DNA from: Dendrobium chrysotoxum | Lineage: Eukaryota > Streptophyta > Magnoliopsida > Asparagales > Orchidaceae | NCBI GenBank assembly: GCA_019925795.1 | Contig: CM034304.1 | Location: 14,562,720 to 14,626,719, forward strand | Reading direction: 5' to 3' | DNA length: 64,000 bases | In this document: piece after piece, positions 48,201 to 59,699 of the stretch | How the letters are laid out: each line of letters starts with the position of its first letter | Position numbering within the stretch: position 1 is the stretch's first letter | Made by a program: the position numbers and the translations under genes | Notes under the pieces: generated by a model | The model's input: only the letters and a program-made list of their open reading frames with translations | Told to the model about the DNA's origin: nothing | Databases searched by the model: none

Positions 48201-49190
48201 TGAGTTCATTAATCTTTCTTCTTAGCTCAAGCAATTTCACCGAATCCAGACCGCCCAAGCACTCTTCTTCCTGTAGAAAGTTGATTTCTTTTTGCAATTG
48301 TTCCTTATTCAAATTCAACTCTTTTAGCTTCTTCTTACTCCAAAAAAATAGGCTTTTCAGAGACCTATTTAACTTCCTTTGAAGGATATCAGCAGCTTTC
48401 CCAAAATCATTCTTCCTCCAAGCATTAATCACCACTCCTTTAGAAGCTTCATACGAGCACCAATAATTCTCAAATTTCAAGGATTTTTAGCTGAAAACAG
48501 TAGAATTGGATAGATTAAGAAGGATAGGATAGTGATCAGAAGCCACTCAAGGAAAATGCTTAGTAACAGCATACGGGATGTTGCATAAAGCTTTTGAATT
48601 AAGACAGAATCTATCAAGTCTTTCCCAAATCCTTGCTAAACCCTCCTTGTTGTTGCACCACGTAAACTTTGGACCAGTAGAACCAATATCATGATAATCA
48701 TTTTTTGCAAGAAACACCTTCATCTCTTGGGGGCCTTGAGAGAACACAAACCTTTTTCCTCCCATTTTCTCTCCTTCAGAAAGAATACAATTAAAGTCAC
48801 CTCCAATGATACATGAAATGTCTTTAGAGGTAAAAGCTTCTATAGAATCCCATAACTTCCTCCTTTCATACCTGTCTTTACTACCATACATGATGAACAC
48901 ATTCCACAAGATGCCATTTGGAGTTGTCAAACTTCCAATAATACATTGGGAAGAACAATGCAAAATAGTGAAAGATGAGATATTACTTCTCCATAACACA
49001 AAAATACCACCAGCCATACCTTTTACATTAACATGAAAAAATTCCAGTCAATCCTAATAATTCTTCTCACCTCATTGCTATCCATAGATTTAAGCTTAGT
49101 TTCCAAAAGGCCAATAAAGAAAATCTCATTATCACCCACAACATTTCTCAAGTAATGGGAAGCTTCTTATTTCTTTTGCCCCCCTACAAT
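45216..49190 (-). pseudogene. L1 ORF2: endonuclease, reverse transcriptase, RNase H
   Basis: The endonuclease spans about 49190-48490, with LLETKLKS at the catalytic Glu position, then MAGGIFVLWR, IIGGDFNCIL and LDRFCLN (49017-48547). The reverse transcriptase lies at 48480-47110, with NNNKSSGNDGINAFFFKSFW, LIPKGPNANNLTKFRPISL and MLLKLDMEQAYD. The catalytic box reads FAND (47140-47151) where active enzymes have FADD, so one catalytic Asp is lost. A region at 46695-45691 with the zinc-binding-RVT-like RLCNSWRCPRGYPEVEDRDHIIVHC follows. The RNase H C-terminus is at 45512-45216, with VIEGDNVNVMN and SRESNCVADGCAH. Stops separate the pieces, including a TAG near 47358. Confidence 0.87.
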
Positions 49191-49211
49191 TCCAAAGTAA
49201 CATGGAAGACA

Positions 49212-51221
49212 TTAGGAAACCAATGGGGATAAGCCCCCAGCACTTTCCAACTTACCATCTCCTTTTTTTCCTTCAAGGCTATCTTTGATAGGGCCAAATG
49301 AGTGGCCATCCTTTTTCATTCTCTTCTTCAGTTTATTAGATTGAGATAAGAAAGAGGTTTTCTCATCACAGTTAGATTTACTGGAGACATAATCAACATC
49401 ATAAGTGGACTTACTCATCTTAGTCTCGCAGATTTCACCACCAACCTTTGGACACATTTCTGAAGATACCGTGCTATTAACACCACTATCAGCAGATGCT
49501 ACAAAGATTTCATCTTCAGGGGCAATTTCACCATCTTCTTTAGAGTAGATACTTCCCACCACTACATTCATATGAGCATCATCATAGCATTCTCCATTGT
49601 TACCAGATCTTCTAGCATTAGGACCAGGAGCTTCAACAGGCATAATAACCTGATTCATAAATAAATCTCCCAGAGCATCACACATCCCATTTTTATCAGT
49701 ACTTTAAGTAGTAACTGTCTATTTCAAGTGTTCCTTCGCTACCAAAGACCCCTCAGATGCAATAAGAGCTAGATTTTGTGTAGTTGGTTTAAGCATCTCA
49801 CCAGTATCCTTACACTGATTAACATGAACAGGTTTATAGATACTCCTTTTGTCTCTACCCATGACATTTTGATTTGCAGCAACCTTATATTTCAAACCAT
49901 AAAATGGCTTCTTCCTTGCATAACACACATGTATCCATGGCCCATATTCATCAGAATCCTTTGCACTGGAATCATTCTTCAATGCACCTTGTTTTGACAA
50001 ATCAACCTCCTTAATAACATTGAGAGTGTCCCTGTTATTTTTGTTAGGAACCTTCTCATTTTCCCCTTTAGGAATAGGTAAAACATTTATGTTAGAATTC
50101 TTTTTCTCATCACAGCTTCCTTGCTCATGACCAATTTTACCACAATTGTAACAAAACAAAGCTATTTTTTCATATTGAATTTTCTGGTAAAATCTTCCTG
50201 AGCTTCCTTCCACCCAAATGCCCTGTTGTAGCTTCTCACCCAAATTCATTCTAACGCATACCCTTGGGAATTCTCTTCTCCCCCACCTGAACATATTACC
50301 ATCCAAGTACAGAGGAGTACCCACCACTGAAGCAATTCTAGTAATGTTGATCTCATCCCAGCAAAACAGCGGGAGATGTGGGAATCTAATCCATATTGGG
50401 GAAAATAAGTTCTTCATAGTTGATGGAGAAAATTCCGAACTCCATTTCTCCATTCCAACAATGTGGCCTCCTACATACCAAGGTCCCCCGCTAAGGACAC
50501 CTTCCAAACCTTCATCAGACTGAAAAGATCACATTAACCAATCCATACCTAGATTGGTGATATGAAAGGACCCGAAATTGTTCCATTGCTTCCTAAGTTT
50601 GGTACTTATTATAGAAAGAGGGATAGATTTTCCAAAGACTTTAACCACAACCGAATTACAAAGTCTTTTTATATTAGCTTTCTCATTATTGGCATGCAAT
50701 TTAACTGCAATACCATCATCAGACAATTCCACATTACTGAAAGAACTATTAATCTTAATATTAGAAGCCCTTCTCCACACATTCAACTCCTCTTGAGGAA
50801 ACACCTCAACATTCTGATGATCATCACTAATATTCAAAGCTATTTTACGCAACGGAGAATCATTCATACCTTATGGAATAGGTAAATCAAGAGACGGATT
50901 GCCAACCTCTTGGGTAATTGAATCTTAGAAATTTAGAACATTATTAGAGGGCTTCGTAAATGTATTTACGAACAATTTGGGACCGAAAGAGGAAGAAGCT
51001 TCATGATCACTATTAGGGATCTTAAAATCATTAAGAACAGTTGGAACACCATCATATTTAAACATAAGGGAGTTACCCTTGCCTTCAATTTCTTTCAGAC
51101 GAAGCAGAGAAGATGAAACGGGTGAACGGATACATCCTTGATGATCAAGGGAGGTCCACCCCAAGAATGGCGATGTTTGGTATGCGCAGGAAGATGAAGG
51201 ATCGCCAGCGAAGGCCGTCAA
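49212..51221 (-). pseudogene. L1 ORF1 (DUF4283-like domain plus CCHC zinc knuckle)
   Basis: The pieces 51221-50925, 50867-50529, 50507-49719 and 49685-49212 lie in series and are separated by single stops. The second and third carry the N-terminal nucleic-acid-binding domain common in plant L1 ORF1 (SIISTKLRKQWNNFG, then GGPWYVGGHIVGMEKWS and WIRFPHLPLFCWDE). A knuckle CYNCGKIGHEQGSC follows at about 50150-50109. The last piece is a Lys/Ser-rich tail ending before ORF2. The family protein coats element RNA. The few stops suggest moderate age. Confidence 0.82.
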
Positions 51222-51274
51222 TCATCTCCCGCCCTTATCGAGAATGATGGAAATTCAAAACGAAGAAGTTTCTC

Positions 51275-53310
51275 TAGCATTATGCCAAATTGAAAGTTCT
51301 ACTAGCATAAAAATGATAGAGTTTTTTTATCTCACTTTTGACAAAGAACAGCACTAACAGTAATGTTGCTTACATCATACATCACTACAAAAGGTAAAGA
51401 CCAATCAGGAGCAACAATAATTAGAGTAATAATCAATTATTATTTTGAAGTATTAAAGCTTTAAGACATGTAGTATCAAATATTAAAGGAATATCCTTTT
51501 CTAATAAATGACATAATGGCTTAGAAATTTTAGAGAAGTCTTTAATGAATCTCCTATAGAATCCTGCATGTCTAGGAAAACTTTTAATTCCATTAACTGA
51601 ATTGGCAGGAGGTAATTTCTCTATAACCTGAGTTTTTGTAATATCTACATCCAATCCTTTCTTTAAAATTTTATGGCCCAAGATAATGCCTTCAGTCACC
51701 ATGAATTGACATTTCTCTGAATTTAATATTAAATTTATTTCTACATATCTTTTCAACATAGAAGTTAAATGCTCAAGATAAGACTCAAATGTACTGACAA
51801 ATATAGAGAATCAATCCATGAATATTTTAATACCCTGCTCAATTAAGTTTTTAAAAAATAACATTATATGTGTTTGAAAAGTAGCAGGAGTATTATAAAG
51901 ACCAAATGACATTCTTCCAAAAGCAAATATTCTATAAGTACTAGTGAAGGTAGTTTTATCTTGATCCTTAGGTGCAATAAGAATCTGATGATCCCCTAAA
52001 TATCCATCTAGAAAGCAATATAATGAGTGCTCTGCCAACCTATCTATCATCTGATCTAGAAAAGGCAAGGGGAAATGGACTTTCTAGTGACCTTATTTAA
52101 TTTTTAATAGTCTATACAAATCATCCACCTAGTGATAATTCTAATCAGAATAAATTTATTGTGTTCATTTGATACAACAGTCAAACCACCCTTTTTAGGA
52201 ACATAATGAATATGACTCACACAAGAACTGCAAGAAATGGGATAGATAATCTCAGCATCAAGCTATTTAAGAATATCTTATTTAAGAACTTATTTCATGG
52301 AAGGGTTAAGTCTTCTTTGAGGGTTAGCTTTTGGTATAGAATTAACTTTCATTAAAATTCTATGCATGCAAATCAAAGGGTTAATTCCTTGGATATTAGT
52401 AATTATCCACCCAAAAGCTCTTTTAAATTCACTTAAAACCCCAATCAACTTACTTTCTTGATGTTTTTCCAATATTTACAGAAATGATTACATGAATAGT
52501 TGAGTTGTTACCAAGGACAAAATACTTAAGATGGTTGGGTAAAACCTTAAGCTCTAAGTATCTATAGAAGGTCTCAAGATTTTACACAAAGATAAAGTTT
52601 CAAATTTATCTTTAAACAATCCTATATTACACCTAATTGTTGAAATAGATTCTCCTAAAAACTCATGATTCTCCTCAACTTCTTTTTCCCATAAATATCC
52701 TTCTAATATTTCTTCTTTTAAACTCTCCACTACAGTTTCTTAAAAATCAACTCTAAAGCAATCTCTATTCTTTTCTTGAGGAAATTTTATAGATTTGAGC
52801 ACATCAATAGTAACCTCCTGATCTTGAACCCCCATAATCAATTCCCATTTTCGCATATTAATCATGGCTTTTCCAGTGGCTAAAAAGGTGTTCCTAAATT
52901 TAGAGGTATTTTCCTAAGTTTATACATATCAAGCATGATAAAATCAACTAGAAAAATGAATTTATCAATCTGAATCAAAACATCTTCTATTACGTCTCTT
53001 GAATAAGTAAAAGATCTATCAGCTAATTGATGAGTAACAGAAGTTGGTTGAACCTCTCCATATCTAATCTTTTAAAAATAAAAAAAGAGCATGAGATTGA
53101 TGCTTGATCCTAGATCACATAAGGCTCTCCCACATAATTTATCACCTATAGTTAAAGGAATGGTGAAACTTCCAGGATCTTTAAGTATTTTAGGAAGTTT
53201 CTTTTGAATTATAGCACTACACTTTTTAGTTAATGCTACTATTTAAAATTCTCCTAACTTTATTTTCATATTCAAAATATCCTTCATAAATTTTGAATAG
53301 GTGGGCATCT
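51275..53310 (-). pseudogene. G1 protease and reverse transcriptase
   Basis: Minus strand, right to left. The protease surroundings (about 53290-52740) contain DKFIFLVDFI and PLNLGTPFLATGKAMI, the LGRPFL-like flap. The reverse transcriptase spans about 52472-51433: MPFLDQMIDRLAEHSLYCFLDGY, MSFGLYNTPATFQ, VTEGIILGHKI and HAGFYRRFIKDFSKISKPL. The catalytic FMDD motif is lost: after FMD the frame reads TGA (about 51810). RNase H begins at 51310 and is cut by the L1. The wording is that of Athila polyproteins. Confidence 0.8.
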
Positions 53311-53499
53311 GCTCTAATGCTTCATAGAAGGGTATTTTGATAGTTCATTTCTTAAATACCTCTAAGAACTTAAAAAATTATTTATCAAGATTTTATTTGA
53401 TCAACCTCTAAGAAAATGGTGGTGGAGGTCTCTGTACAACCTTCCTAATTAGTTTTTTTAGGTTCTTTTATAAGGACATGTTGTTCAATAGAGGATTTA

Positions 53500-54560
53500 A
53501 TTTCTAGATGTTTTCCTTCACAATTATTCTTTGAGGTAGATCTCTATCCTTGTATGGGTCTCCCAAATCTCTTCCACTCCTAAGTTGGATATTATTACAT
53601 TGTTCTTCCAATTTTTGATTGTTAATCAACCTAGGAAGATGCCTTATATGGTATTTGTATTTTCCTAAGGGCAGTAGATTGATAATGCTGTTGAATTCGT
53701 AATTGCATAACAACATCTTCCAAGGGTATCTTCCCATTCCCATCATGATTAATTTATTCAAAACCTAAAGGGTAATGCTACGGTGTTGCATAATACAATG
53801 CCATGATGTTCACACTTCTGGGATCACCAACTAAGTTAAGATAATTATTATACCTATTTAGTCTAGCCCTAACTTCCATTGTATCTAATTTCTTCGAAAT
53901 AATAGCTATTTGAGTAGTAAGAATTGACAAAGCATCTGATTCATATACTCTATCCACTCTCTTGGAATTCACCCTATCAGCAGGTCATTGAAAATTATTA
54001 GTAGCATTTCTTCTACTAGTTCATAAACATCCTCAAATGGCTTTAATATTAAAGATACTCTAGCTATATCATCTATGATTGACTTAAGAGATCCTACTAA
54101 TCCATTATAAAAGGTCTGAATAACCAACCAATTTGGTAAAGTATGGTGAGGGCATTTCCTAAGCATCTTCTTAAATCTCTCCCAACTTTCATAAATTGAT
54201 TCTACTTCAAACTGGGCAAAAGAAGTGATATCATTTTTAAGTTTAGCATTTTTTGAAGGTGAGAAATACTTAGCTAGGAATTTGTGTGTCAACTCATTCC
54301 AAGTGGCTATAGAGCCTAGGAAAAGAATTTAATCACATTTTAGCCTTGTCCCTCATAGAAAATGGGAATAGTCTAAGTTTATTGGCATCATTACTGACAC
54401 TATTATACTAAAAATTGGCATAGATTTCTAAGAAATTGGCTAAAGATAAGTTAAAATCTTCAACAGGAGTTCTCCCAAACTAAGAATTTTGAACCATTTG
54501 GATAATGGTTTGTTTCAATTCAAAATTATTACTTTGGATAGTATATTATTAATATTTTAA
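53500..54560 (-). pseudogene. G1 gag
   Basis: The piece 54292-53969 (107 codons) is the retrotransposon gag core: FLAKYFSPSKNAKLKNDI, YESWERFKKMLRKCPHH, and WLVIQTFYNGL. The pieces 53972-53778 and 53761-53504 continue it, ending with IQLRSGRDLG, the usual lead-in to the protease of Athila elements. Gag would form the particle that packages element RNA. Its position next to LTR2 fixes LTR2 as the 5' LTR of G1. Frameshifts separate the pieces. Confidence 0.8.
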
Positions 54561-54889
54561 TCGAATCCTTGAACTACAGGGTTAACATACTCCCTAAGTG
54601 ATCTTGCATGATCTAGATCTTGAACTAGGTCAAGCATGGTTAAAAACTTTTTAGATTTTTAAATTTTTATAAGGGTCCTTTCTATTTTTGGGTTAAACAA
54701 TTAGGGCTCCTTACTAGATTTATCAAGCATATAATAAAATAATTAAATAGAATATTTTTTTTATTTTTTTTAAAAAATTAACAAATAGAATAAATATATA
54801 TGATTCAAGTAGGTCTAAATATGCACTTGTTTCAACAATATAGTAAATTAAAATAACTACGTTACATCCCTGAAAACAGCATGAAAAAA
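54561..54889 (-). other. G1 leader and decayed primer binding site
   Basis: Between gag and LTR2, the minus strand at 54883-54865 reads CATGCTGTTTTCAGGGATG. Compared with the TGGCGCCGTTGCCGGGGA-type Athila primer binding site I recall, it keeps the GC-GTT-C-GGGAT framework, with most differences transitions. Position and orientation fit a primer binding site just inside the 5' LTR. The leader is otherwise AT-rich. Confidence 0.5.
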
Positions 54890-57029
54890 ATTAGTGGGGC
54901 ATACAATATGATAAGTTAATAGTAAGCTAACGCAAAACTCGCTGAATTTGAAATATGCTTAAGTTTTCTTTGATATAAAGTTTATAATAGCCCACTAATC
55001 TACATAAGCATATATGTCGAATCATGTAATAAAGTGATAGACTATAATGTCAAACCCATGAGGAAGTGTTCAGTTATATTGTAACAAACTACTGCTGCTT
55101 ACTCTAATTGCATGAATTTATCCTATTGAAATGAAAAATGAAGTTTTTGAGTTCCTACCATTAAAGGAAAATAAGTAATATAGTTGAAACAATTTTAATA
55201 AAATATTTTGGACTAATGCATATAAATAACATATTTTTTCTAATAAGACTCTTAATTATAGATATGGATCAAAGCATGTGCATCTCTAGATCTCTGTCAA
55301 GGTTCTAGGGGTGAAAAAAATATTGTTAGTCTTCTCACTATAGGAAACTTGCTGATTACCAGCAGTATTTTTGGTGGTCAAATGACCGCCGGAACTACCG
55401 GTAGCTACACTGCTAGTTAATAACCGGTGGTTACACTGCCAGAATTAAACCTAAACTGCTAGTTATGGCCTGAATTGATGCATCTCTTTAGGTGAAACAT
55501 GTTTTTAATATGTTGTCTTTAATATGCTCATTTTAACCGTCAGTTATTATCGGCAGCTAACCAGAGGCTTGGCCGCCTGATATACCGGCAATTTTTATGG
55601 CCGGTAAGCTGCCAATAATGAACATGTGATCGTCGGCTATTTTTGAGCTGGAATTTACCGGCAGCTTACCCGTGGTTTTGGGTTCACTAATCTTTGGCGG
55701 TTTTAGCCGTCAAAAAATTGCCATAAAAGTTTGCCACCAAAAATGGCCGTCAGTTTTCCTTTCTACGTGGTTTATTTCGGTGGTTTTTAAACCGCTAGAA
55801 ATTTTACAAATCACCAAAAAATATATCTAAGCCATCAAAAATTACTGCCGATAATTGGCGATTTTCTTGTAGTGTCTTATAATTTTAGATCTCCATAAAA
55901 CCCAAAATATTTAAACATCTTATGTCTAGCCATGCCAATATTCCATTTTAATATTTTTATTTATTCTTACATTCCTCTGTTATGGTTATACTCACACTAA
56001 ATTTTAACTACACACATGGCCATTGTAGGCATTAAATGAAGAGAGGAAGATATTGAAAATATTATTATTTTTGTTAAAGAATAAGAGTATATATTTGTAC
56101 TTAATATGTGCTTTACATCATTAGCCCAAAATAAGAGATCTAGCCAAACATGAAAGAAATAACAAGCAAACTCATATTCATTTTATTCATAGAAGAATAA
56201 ATACATGAGAAATAGTAAGAAATTTATCACCAGGATGGGTTAAAGTTCTTCTCTACACTCCTTCTTCCTTCACTTGTAAAGTTGCTTATATAAATACTGG
56301 CTAAACTTTCCCAAAGATTGTATCATGTACTTCCCTAGCCTCCCTTAGACTTTACTCTAAGGGTGCACTAAAGAAATAATCTGAAAAGTACTAAATATTC
56401 ACTCAGGGAACTGAACTCTATAAATAATAAATTTGACATCTATTTATGGTAAGTACAAGATCAGATTCAAGCACCACAGTACTGGACAGGGTGGTGCTAT
56501 GGTAGTGAAAAATGATCTAGCACCTCAGCACTCTAGTGTCGGGTCCATTGTGACGCTGGGTGATGTGGCACGATTTTGGCCTGAATTGATACATCTCTTC
56601 ATTAATTAGTGTGACTCTTAGTAGTTATAATTTTTCCACCATTGCACTATAAAATGTGAGCGCTGGGCACTTTGAATTACATTCTGGTGTTATGGCATTA
56701 GAAAGGTTGGCACTCCTGTGTGAATTTTCCTGAGACTCTTAATGTTACGGTGCTGATTTTGGGCACAACAACACTGTGATATGTGGTGGTGCTAATGTCT
56801 GTGAATCCACAATGCTTACAAAATGAGAAGGTCAGTACCGCCACATTCAATTTTGTGCATCGGTGTTGATTAATATGGCGCTGTGACATAATTGCTATTA
56901 GCAATGCGACGCTATCCAATGCTTATAATTTTTGCTTTTTCCTGCACAATTCCTATACAAACACAACTAAAATAATATATTTTTATTGAATTTAACATAA
57001 CTAAAATAATACATAATTTACACTTATCA
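54890..57029 (-). mobile_element. G1 LTR2 (5' LTR), carrying a CACTA MITE
   Basis: The pair of LTR1; on the minus strand it starts TGATAAGTGTAAA at 57029 and ends ...CCCCACTAAT at 54890. Without the 542 bp of MITE plus duplication it is about 1.6 kb, typical of Athila LTRs. The segment 56470-56900 is rich in GGTGCT / GTGCTA words that also mark LTR1. The visible difference between the LTRs indicates that insertion of G1 is old. Confidence 0.75.
55336..55874. mobile_element. CACTA MITE with 3-bp target duplication
   Basis: The element starts CACTATAGGAAAC and its reverse complement starts CACTACAAGAAAA, the classic CACTA terminus. TCT flanks both sides (55333-55335 and 55875-55877), the expected 3-bp duplication. 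The 539-bp interior has no ORF but many GGCGGT / ACCGGCAG / CCGGTAA-type subterminal words in both orientations. It would be mobilised in trans by an En/Spm-type transposase. Confidence 0.88.
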
Positions 57030-57034
57030 GTCAT

Positions 57035-57382
57035 CAAACTCAAAATTTTGGGTTCCATATACTTTATTGATTGTTATACTATTGAATGATAACCACTTAC
57101 TTTTAAGAAAAATAGAATCAACTTGAGCTTCCTTGGTGTTAGCATAAAACTCTCTCACATCAGGAATAATACATATAATGGGTTCCCCACAAAATTTCTT
57201 CCACCCATATTTCCCAATCATATACTTAATAGCTCCCCAAGATTTCAGAACCCTCTCTCAAGTATTAACATCTTATGAATAACAATATTATCATACCTCT
57301 CTTCAACCGCTGCACTAATAGACTTCCTAAAATCATAAGATGTGGAGCCCCTCTTCTTGCTAATGGTAAGCTTAGGAGCCAT
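57035..57382 (-). pseudogene. G2 extra ORF, N-terminal part
   Basis: Begins MAPKLTISKKRGS at 57382. After a frame change, the open piece 57221-57027 reads IGKYGWKKFCGEP, VREFYANTKEAQ and FNSITINKVYGTQ. The charged MAPK start and the REFYAN...(W)VSF...INxxYG pattern are typical of the putative plant transposon protein domain of Athila elements. It ends at the G1 insertion site; the continuation is at 42710-41895. Confidence 0.68.
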
Positions 57383-58259
57383 TTAACTAATTTGATTCTA
57401 AAGCACACACTACAACACACAAGTTTAAAAATAAGAGTGTAGGGTCAAATAAAATTTTGCCCAAAGTTACCTTTATAAAGTGTGTGGCACTGCTACACTG
57501 GTTGCTAGAATGCTATAGTGCTTGATCAGTCAAACGATCAGTTTGATCAGAGAAGGAATGAGCATTGTGATGCTGTGGTCAGTTGACGCTATGGTGCTAC
57601 ACTTTGGAACTTGATATAATAGCTTTTGATTAGGCCTCTGACATGATGTTCAATAGGTATGACACTGAGGTGCTCGAAAGGACCACCACCACAATGCTTC
57701 ACTAGTTCAATATTTAGGTTTGACTTTGCACTTTAGTGCTTGAGGTTGTGTTTAGTGCTCAATTAAATTGGTAGAAAACCTAAGAGCTCAATACCACATA
57801 ATTGGATTTTTTAGCACTAAGGTGCCATAGGGCTAATTAGTGTTGCAACATTGAGTTTCTGTAATGCTACAATGCTCTAATACAATATTAATTTCTAAAT
57901 AGAGCTAGCACTGTGATGCTCAAGGACTCAATGCTACAGAGCTCCACATTAATTTTTCACACAAAGTTTTAATGCTCAAGAAAAGTCAATCACAGTAATT
58001 GAATAACCTTTAATGATCATGCCTCGAATATAGCCAAAGCACATGCTAATCACACTTATGAGAAACTTGTATATATTAAGCATAAATTAAGAAAATATCG
58101 ATCACACTCATGAACAACACTCATGAATCAACATGCACATATCAAATATTACCTAAGCTCATTCTAATCACACTCTTGAATAAAATGTGCATATCAAACA
58201 TCACACTACATATTTGGGTTGCCTCCCAATGAGCATTAAGTTTATAGTCTTCAGCATGA
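57383..58259 (-). other. G2 spacer between integrase and extra ORF
   Basis: No open frame. The plus strand is full of GTGCT / ATGCT / GCACT words, for example near 57492, 57520, 57671 and 57720, reminiscent of the motif in the G1 LTRs. The phrase GGGTTGCCTCCCAATGAGCA (58218-58237) just below the integrase stop is shared with G1 at 44070. Confidence 0.5.
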
Positions 58260-59695
58260 CTATGCCATCTTCAATCTAGGATGAGCCAACTCTACCGAAC
58301 TCCTAAGGTGATATATGTTTCCCCTTAAATGGAGTTTCAATATCTTGCCATCTACATTGAATGTTTGGAGAGTCTTGTTATCCCTAATATCTATAACTCC
58401 ATATGGATATACTTTTACAATAATGAATGGTCCTAACCACTTGGACTTTAACTTCCCAAGAAATAATTTCAATCTTTGAGTTATATAGAAGTACCACATA
58501 TCCAGGTTAAAATTCTTTCATAATAAACTTCAGATCATGTCATTTCTTAATTTATTCTCTATATAACTTGGCATTCTTATAAGCTTCTAATTTAAACTCT
58601 TCCAACTCGTTCAACTATATTAATCTTTTCTCCTCAGCATCCTCAAGAATGTAATTTAATTCTTTTGGAGCATAATAGGCTTTGTGTTCTAATTCTAAGG
58701 GTAAGGGACAAGCTTTTTCAAAAATTAACCTATAGGGAAGCATTCCAATTGGGATCTTAATCATAATCCTATAAGCCCAAAGTGCATCTTCCAATCTCAA
58801 TGCACAATCCTTCCTATTTGGATTTATAATATATGGTTTCAATATTTATCTTCTTAGGATCATCTTTTTTAAAATCCTATTTATCTTCTTATTAATAATT
58901 TTAGCTAGTTTAGGATGATAAGCAATTGCTACCCTATCCTGAATTCCATATCTTAAGATCAAATTATCCACTCTCCTATAACAAAAGTGACTCCACCCAT
59001 TACTAATGATAATATTAGGTACTACAAACTTTAAAAAGATAATTTTTTTAAAATTTAATCATAACTAGAGCATCAGCTTTGGGTATTATAGTGCCTTAAT
59101 CCAGTTGGATACATAATCAATTGTTATAAATATATATTACTTTCCAAAAGATTGAACTAAAGGTCCCATAAAATTTTGCCTCCAAACATAAATTTTTTTT
59201 TTATTTCCAACATATAGTTCAAGGTATTTCCTTTCTCTTTGAAATATTATCTACCCTCCAACACCAATCACATCTCCTAACTTAATCATTTACATCCTTA
59301 TACAAGGTAAGCCAATAGAATCTTGATTGTTGGATTTCATAAGTAGTTTTAAATACTCCAAAATGTCCTCCATATTTTGAGTCATGTCATTGACTAATGA
59401 TGGTTTCAATATCCTTTTCTAGGACACACCTTCTAATGAGATGATCCTTGCATTTTCTAAATAGATATAACACATCCCAAAAGTAAAATTTGGCATCTTG
59501 CATGAATTTGCCCCTTTGAGTGTATATCATGTCAAATGGAATCACTCCACTCATAATATAATTCATAATGTCAGTATACCAAGGCACACAGCATGAATGT
59601 AATGCAAATAGCTTTTCATCTAGAAAAAACTCATTGATGTTACACTCATTATATGCGAGTTTTTTTAATTCTAATCTAGACAAATGATCAACCAC
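58260..59695 (-). pseudogene. G2 integrase
   Basis: The piece 59695-59387 has MVDHLSRLELKK, PWYTDIMNYIMSGV and CKDHLIRRCVLE (lead-in with His/Cys region). The core, about 59380-58860, is broken. The piece 58842-58615 has NPNRKDCALRLEDALWAYR, GMLPYRLIFEKACPLP and LEHKAYYAPKELN. The piece 58499-58260 has RLKLFLGKLKSKWLGPFII and VYPYGVIDIRD, the C-terminal DNA-binding end with no chromodomain, as expected for Athila. Integrase would insert element cDNA into nuclear DNA. Stops and frameshifts inactivate it. Confidence 0.82.
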
Positions 59696-59699
59696 CTGA

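Larger units (their letters stand above)
45059..51274 (-). mobile_element. Plant L1 LINE with RNase H, about full length, inserted in G1
   Basis: A 6.2-kb non-LTR retrotransposon in minus orientation. Its poly(A) tail is the T-run at 45059-45068. In 5'-3' order it has ORF1 with an N-terminal domain and CCHC knuckle (51221-49212), an endonuclease, a reverse transcriptase and a C-terminal RNase H (49190-45216). The length matches full-size plant L1 elements. It interrupts the RNase H coding region of G1: gypsy protein similarity stops at YHFYASRTFNLA on the right (51275-51310) and resumes at KKELLA on the left (45050). No clean target duplication was found. Confidence 0.88.
42716..57029 (-). 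mobile_element. Inner Athila-lineage element G1 (14.3 kb including later insertions)
   Basis: G1 runs from LTR1 (from 42716) to LTR2 (to 57029), with gag and pol on the minus strand in the order expected for LTR2 as the 5' LTR. The host G2 sequence on each side carries ATCAT (42711-42715) and GTCAT (57030-57034), a 5-bp target duplication with one C/T difference. With one copy of these five bases and G1 removed, the G2 extra ORF continues in frame across the junction, strong independent support for the boundaries. G1 lacks the extra ORF that G2 has. It contains a 6.2-kb L1 and a CACTA MITE. Confidence 0.82.
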
